NCBI GenBank assembly: GCA_020466095.1
Contig: CM035806.1
Coordinates: 138,556,475 to 138,620,474, forward strand
DNA length: 64,000 bases
DNA from: Chlorops oryzae
Taxonomy: Eukaryota; Arthropoda; Insecta; Diptera; Chloropidae
Reading direction: 5' to 3'
Shown: positions 59,884 to 64,000 of the stretch, piece by piece
Position numbering within the stretch: position 1 is the stretch's first letter
How the letters are laid out: each line of letters starts with the position of its first letter
Notes under the pieces: generated by a model
The model's input: the letters and a program-made list of their open reading frames with translations, nothing else
Databases searched by the model: none
What the model was told of the DNA's origin: nothing
Program-made: the position numbers and the translations under genes

Positions 59884-60731
59884 AGTAACTCGAGCGTGTC
59901 AGAAAATAATATGGGGAGAAAGCTTGCACTCTGTTATATGGCCCCACCATATATGAGCGCTCAATATTGGGGTGTACGTTGAGGGCAGCCCGTCAGATTA
60001 GTAAAAAAAAAAAAATCTATCCTCTGAAAAACTCGAGCGCGTCAGATTAAGAAAAGGTAAGTTAAGTAGATGTTAAAAAGTGTATATTTCAATTCTCTGA
60101 CAATTTGAGCGTGGCATAGGGAAAGAGGTGAGTACCAAAGTTGCAAAAAAAAAAGAACGTCAACTCGAAATACTCGAGCGCGATTGGTTTTTTATTTTTA
60201 TTTTGAAGGAAATCCTTTAAGGATCGTGAAAAACATATAATCTGACGTTTTTCGTGGGGCAAAGTAGGAAAAAATGTCTCATTTAATTGCAATAGCTTTG
60301 GCTAGGTTGTAGTGTATTCAAATGATTTTGTGAATTTAAAAATAAGCATTCCGTGTCAATAAGGAGCTTTTAAAACTGAAAAACTGTGAATCGCGAATCC
60401 TTTTCGTTTACTTTTTTCTCTCTCCCTCCATATAAATAAATATATATACATAGATTGTTTTTGTTACATCTAATTATAAAATGAAACGAAAGAAAAATTT
60501 GGTCTTTAAATTGTCAGATTAACAATACGCCTCCATGTAATTGTCAGATTATCATTCAGGGCGACAAAGACATCAAGTTGATCCGTCTGCATAAAAATCT
60601 GACGCGCTCGTTTACATTTTCAAAAATCATTCCTGAGCTTTGGCCACCTCCAAAACGTCAGTCATTGAAATAGGACACTTTTAGGAGTCCACTTTACATT
60701 CACTGTGATTATCTGACACGCTCGAGTAACT
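59884..60731. mobile_element. Inverted-repeat element with TCGAGCGCGTCAGA words
   Basis: Left end AGTAACTCGAGCGTGTCAGA and right complement TCTGACACGCTCGAGTAACT are perfectly matched over 20 bp. The same core recurs inside near 60032, 60173 and (complement) 60599, and once more outside at 61573. The target duplication is unclear. It lies in the intron before terminal exon A of cytochrome b5 reductase. Confidence 0.65.
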
Positions 60732-61140
60732 TTTTTTCTTCTTTTTTTTCCACCTCTATTTACGGCCAACCACCTCCAATTAAACGTTAGATTAAAATAT
60801 ATTGGTTAACAGAAACATCCTGCAGTAATGCGGCAAATTGACCTGCGTCACCAATGCATTCATAGACAGCGTCAACGAGGAGGTCCAATGTATCATTTTT
60901 TTCTTGAGCATTTAACATGATTTGCTGCACGAGAATCAGAAGCTCCTTAGCGTAACGGTCTAGCATGTCCGATCATCAATCCGAATGGTCGTGTTCGAAT
61001 CAGGCAGGCGTGAAAAAGTGGAAAATTGTAAATCGAGGATTATTCTTATGGATTCTTATGGTAGACAGAGAGAACAAAGTTTCCATTCTGCATTCTCGTG
61101 ATGCTTCACAGTTACGTGCGAAAGGATTCTAACATGAATT

Positions 61141-61690
61141 TAGTATCTTCTCAAAACTTAATTTTATCAATTTTCGCAAAAAAAGGAACGCTTTTTTTTT
61201 TAACAGCTCTAACACTATAGGAATACACTTGAAAAAAAAAAAAAAAATCGGCACCGCTTGAGCCGAGATAGCGTAACACGCGGTCTCCGTTCACTAGGCC
61301 ATGATCCTCAACACTGAGCTCCAGCTGTGCGCAGCGCTATACAAACATTACGTTGACCATAGGTGGTGAGCTCCACTACAGCATCAACATTCAATCGTCA
61401 ATCTGTGTCTCGCTCGAGAATATGCATACAAGTGTCCATAGGCGAATCATATGGCATCGGTTACACGTTGGTCCAATAGTTGACGGTGACGGGGAACTAG
61501 TCCTGACAGATTTTGAACAGTCACTAGTATAATTACTGCAGGGAGAGCACATTTTTTTTACTGTATCAAATAGTGACGCGCTCGAGTATTGCATATGTAC
61601 GTATTTGGTAGTAATATTTATATTTACATATTTGGAGTCACTCGTTGAGCACGGTCAATCCCAGTAAAGAATAGGAAAACTTTAATATTA
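61141..61690 (-). pseudogene. Degraded copy of Cyb5R terminal exon B and flanks
   Basis: This block parallels 61783-62260 in order and orientation: TAGTATCTTCTCAAA, GGAACGCTTTTTTT, the exon, then GCATATGTACGTAT..GGTAGTAATATTTATATTT. The exon part (about 61275-61510) shows many small insertions and substitutions and no open frame, whereas some flanking text is nearly identical. It is either a decayed exon duplicate or an unpolished long-read copy of the same locus. Confidence 0.75.
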
Positions 61691-61892
61691 TTGTGTTAGG
61701 AACTAATTAGGTCAATTAGTTTCAAACTTAAACAAAGCAAATTTAGCATATCGGGCTCCCGTACTGCAAGGGACTAACCTGATTTAGTATCTTCTCAAAC
61801 TTAAACTCAAAAAACAAAGGAACGCTTTTTTTCTTTTAACAGCTAAAATAGGAAAATTGAAATAAAAAGAAAAAAAACGCACGAGCTTGCGC

Positions 61893-62071
61893 CTAATAGC
61901 TAAAGCGCTGTTCACTATGATGTCCCAAACGCTCCAGTCCAGGTATACAAACATAGTTGACCATTGGTGGTGGTCCACAAAGCAAACATAATGTCTCTTT
62001 GCTCGGTCGGAATAGATATTGGCGCATCATATCATCGTTAACGTGTCCAATATTGAAGGACCAAACTCGTC
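61893..62071 (-). CDS. NADH-cytochrome b5 reductase, terminal exon B
   Basis: An alternative C-terminal exon with the same layout as exon A: 'VWSFNIGHVNDDMMRQYLF', 'LCLLCGPPPMVNYVCIPGLERLG' and an end in Phe-Ser-Tyr-stop (61893-61895). The acceptor ..TTGACAG before 62071 leaves the same phase-1 join as exon A, so either can follow the exon at 62486-62590. CGPPP and the Gly of the NADH site are kept, but the flanking residues differ clearly from exon A. It could give an isoform of different affinity or partner choice, or be a duplicate on the way to a second gene. The frame is intact. Confidence 0.88.
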
Positions 62072-62265
62072 CTGTCAATTTTTAAACAATTTTTAAACAC
62101 ATTTTTTTTTTTTTTTCAAATAGTGTGGACATTTTGCATATGTACGTATAGGTAGTAATATTTATATTTAATATTGGAGTCAGTCGTTGAGCAGCAATCC
62201 AGGAAAGAATAGATGAAAAATTGAATCATTGAATTAGAGAAAATTGATTTGGAATAATAGGGTGC

Positions 62266-62304
<39 letters not shown>

Positions 62305-62485
62305 GACAAGCGTTTGAGTAGTTGATTATTTTGAAAACGCTTCGTGCAAGTTATAAGTAAACTATTTTAACTAAAGGTACAGCCTTTTCTCTCCCCTCTA
62401 CTTATTCTATTTAATCTCACAATTTTACAATTCCCTTTGGGTTTTAAAAGATATTTTTTTTTTTTGTCTAGAAATTTGCTCTCAC

Positions 62486-62590
62486 CTTCTGTAGCCTTAT
62501 CGACAGTGTACCAAACTTTGAATCATTGAATTAGAGATGCTTTTCGGCCAGTTCATCGAGTTCTTTACGCAATAAAATATCTTGTTCGGT
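62486..62590 (-). CDS. NADH-cytochrome b5 reductase, penultimate exon (damaged)
   Basis: Read on the minus strand after a ..TATAG acceptor, it gives 'TEQDILLRKELDELAEKH', matching the family's 'NQTEKDILLRPELEEL' region. It then gives, out of frame, 'KVWYTVDKATE' before a GTGAG donor. The two parts are separated by 17 bases where 12 would keep frame, introducing a TAA. The odd segment (reading TGAATCATTGAATTAGAGA on the plus strand) also occurs at 62222-62240. This suggests a local assembly error rather than a natural mutation. The donor phase fits both terminal exons. Confidence 0.8.
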
Positions 62591-62609
62591 CTATAAAAAA
62601 AAAAAAAAA

Positions 62610-62905
62610 AAAAAAACTGACAAGCGTTGAGTAGTTGATTATTTGAAAACAAATTGGTGCAAGTTATAAGTAAACTATTTGCAAAAATCTGGTAGAGTCT
62701 TTCTCTGGCCTCTACCTGATTGGCTATTAAGTCTCAGCAACTGTCCAATCCCTTTGTGGTTTTAAAAGCATTTTTTTTTTTTTTGTCTAGAATTCCCACT
62801 TCTGTAAGCCTATCACAGTTACCAAACTTTGAACGATTGGATGTTTGCCGTCCGCCAGAATCATCGAGTTCCTTTACCGCTAAATATCTTCGTTCGGTCT
62901 TTCTA
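62610..62905 (-). pseudogene. Degraded second copy of penultimate Cyb5R exon
   Basis: Parallels 62300-62600 block by block: ACTGACAAGCGTTGAGTAG, GCAAGTTATAAGTAAACTAT, TTTTTGTCTAGAA, then the exon (about 62795-62905). Insertions of one or two bases are scattered throughout, and the exon frame is lost. The plus-strand 91-residue frame over this segment is accidental. Confidence 0.75.
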
Positions 62906-62999
62906 ATTTTTAAAAATTACATTTCCAAATACTGCAAAAGACCGATGACACGAATTTATACTTTTAAATACGCATTTCGTCCAAAAGAATTGTGAATTG

Positions 63000-63200
63000 G
63001 TCCCACCTGAATTGGAATAACAATGCCAATTGAGGTATACTTTTCGCATCTTAACCACAAATCACAAATACACAATGAAGCATTGGTGTATATGGACTAT
63101 TACAGTCATTGTCAATTCATATCAACATTTTGCTGGCTACTCGGAGCCAGAATCTTTGCGTCGCAATATCATTAATCGAAATCTTACCTATTTACACCAT
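63000..63200 (-). pseudogene. Noisy Cyb5R middle exon (NAD/FAD domain)
   Basis: On the minus strand, fragments that switch frame resemble 'IGDTIxFRGPSGRL' (near 63150-63180) and 'GTGITPMLQL' (near 63075-63105), both hallmarks of cytochrome b5 reductases. No continuous frame survives. The order is right for exons upstream of 62590. Sequence quality or decay prevents an exact exon model. Confidence 0.55.
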
Positions 63201-63439
63201 CCTTTGTCAAACAGATGGTAATTCGGAATTTGTCATTCGGTTCATCAAGTGTACGCATATTCCTCCGAACTGATATATGGTGACATTCCTTCGCCAGCTT
63301 TGGTATCTTATTTAACAATCTTAGAAATATACTTTAACGACCATGAGAATCACAAACCCAAATAACATACATGAAAAGGATTAACGGAACTAATTTATTC
63401 AATTTATTCCATTTTCAAATGTCTTATCTAAATGTATAG

Positions 63440-63560
63440 CTGGCCAACCGGCTTTATCCCAAGAAATGCTCCGGAATGAGGAAGTAAATCTTCGCGTATT
63501 CTAACCTCCTGTTTCAATCGTGTAATTGATATTTGTCATGTCGGTTCATATATGACGCAG
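63440..63560 (-). pseudogene. Noisy Cyb5R N-terminal exon
   Basis: The minus strand gives, with frame changes, text like 'IEKEVI..TRRF' and 'LPHSEHVLGLPVGQHIHL', the FAD-domain start of cytochrome b5 reductases (the LPVGQHI motif is recognisable near 63440-63465). It lies in the expected order upstream of the other exons. Its lesions match those of 61141-61690 and 62610-62905 in kind. Confidence 0.55.
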
Positions 63561-63599
63561 TGGTTCCGGTGACTACTTGGTGTCTATTCGTGTTCAACG

Positions 63600-64000
63600 A
63601 GAATTCCGTTCGCCATTTGAAAGAAGATGAACTGGTTCTTATACATTAGAAAAATAATGTGAAATACCACCAGCTGAATTGGAAATCCCACCCTGAAATA
63701 GAAAATATACATTTTCGACAAAAAATTCCAAAGATCATTATTTAAAAGTGTAAGCTATTCCACATTTTTCAAGTATTTATACTTCAAAGCTAGCTTTTTA
63801 ATTATTTCCGAAATCTGTAGATATCTTTTCATAAGAAGGATATTTCCCGAAATGCACCATTTTTGGACAGACAGCGATAGTAAAATCCTTTCAGGTGTAA
63901 CACGTGTCTCTCTGCTTGTTTCTTATAAAAAAAAAAAATTGGCTTTCAACCAGCGTTGCCAGATGAATTTTCTTAAAAAGCGGGATTTTTAAAAAATTTA
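63600..64000. other. End of window, nothing certain
   Basis: The sequence CCACCAGCTGAATTGG near 63668 resembles CCACCTGAATTGG near 63004 and may be another duplicated fragment of the reductase locus. Otherwise no gene is seen. Further exons of the reductase, including its membrane anchor, would lie beyond the window. Confidence 0.4.

Noticed and set aside
62720..62995. Plus-strand 91-residue ORF
   Set aside because: Runs antisense through the degraded copy of the Cyb5R exon and its poly-T tract; open by chance.

Overview
The window is eukaryotic nuclear DNA from a higher fly (Diptera, Schizophora; a tephritid fruit fly would fit, but the species cannot be fixed from sequence alone). It is AT-rich, with introns, long homopolymers and very dense non-autonomous transposons. 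Three host genes are recognisable. Cyclin A is on the + strand at 39989-53409 (seven coding exons, 553 aa). A RIB43A-like ciliary/flagellar microtubule protein is on the - strand at 44746-45988, wholly inside the 8.5 kb third coding intron of Cyclin A. An NADH-cytochrome b5 reductase is on the - strand from 59266 to beyond 63500, with two alternative last exons. No tRNA, rRNA, CRISPR array or bacterial-type operon was seen.

Layout. 1-19500: gene-free, AT-rich, with scattered MITEs, a 0.7 kb internally deleted mariner, a long-TIR foldback element and a TTAA-flanked element. 19240-25800: AT-rich palindromic satellite DNA, a degraded direct duplication, and a large inverted repeat. 26264-34176: DINE-1/HINE-like (non-autonomous Helentron-type) elements of two families, one with a 127-bp minisatellite and a GTCY microsatellite, plus a piggyBac-like TTAA element. 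35679-39236: a Russian-doll stack of hAT-type elements with clear 8-bp target duplications, ending about 750 bp upstream of the Cyclin A start codon. 39989-53409: Cyclin A, whose introns carry the nested gene, an intact 1292-bp Himar1-like mariner, more HINEs, MITE hairpins and a pogo-like element. 54700-57840: a small palindromic element and an AT-rich foldback hAT inserted in the end of another element. 59266-64000: cytochrome b5 reductase, partly in noisy, duplicated sequence that looks like unpolished long-read assembly or decayed exon copies.

The host genes do not form a pathway. Cyclin A drives the cell cycle, the RIB43A protein belongs to sperm/ciliary doublet microtubules, and Cyb5R is a flavoprotein electron carrier. 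The best-supported unusual features are the multi-level hAT nest, in which new insertions repeatedly land about 10 bp inside the end of the older element; the uninterrupted Himar1-type transposase; and the pair of phase-compatible alternative terminal exons in Cyb5R.
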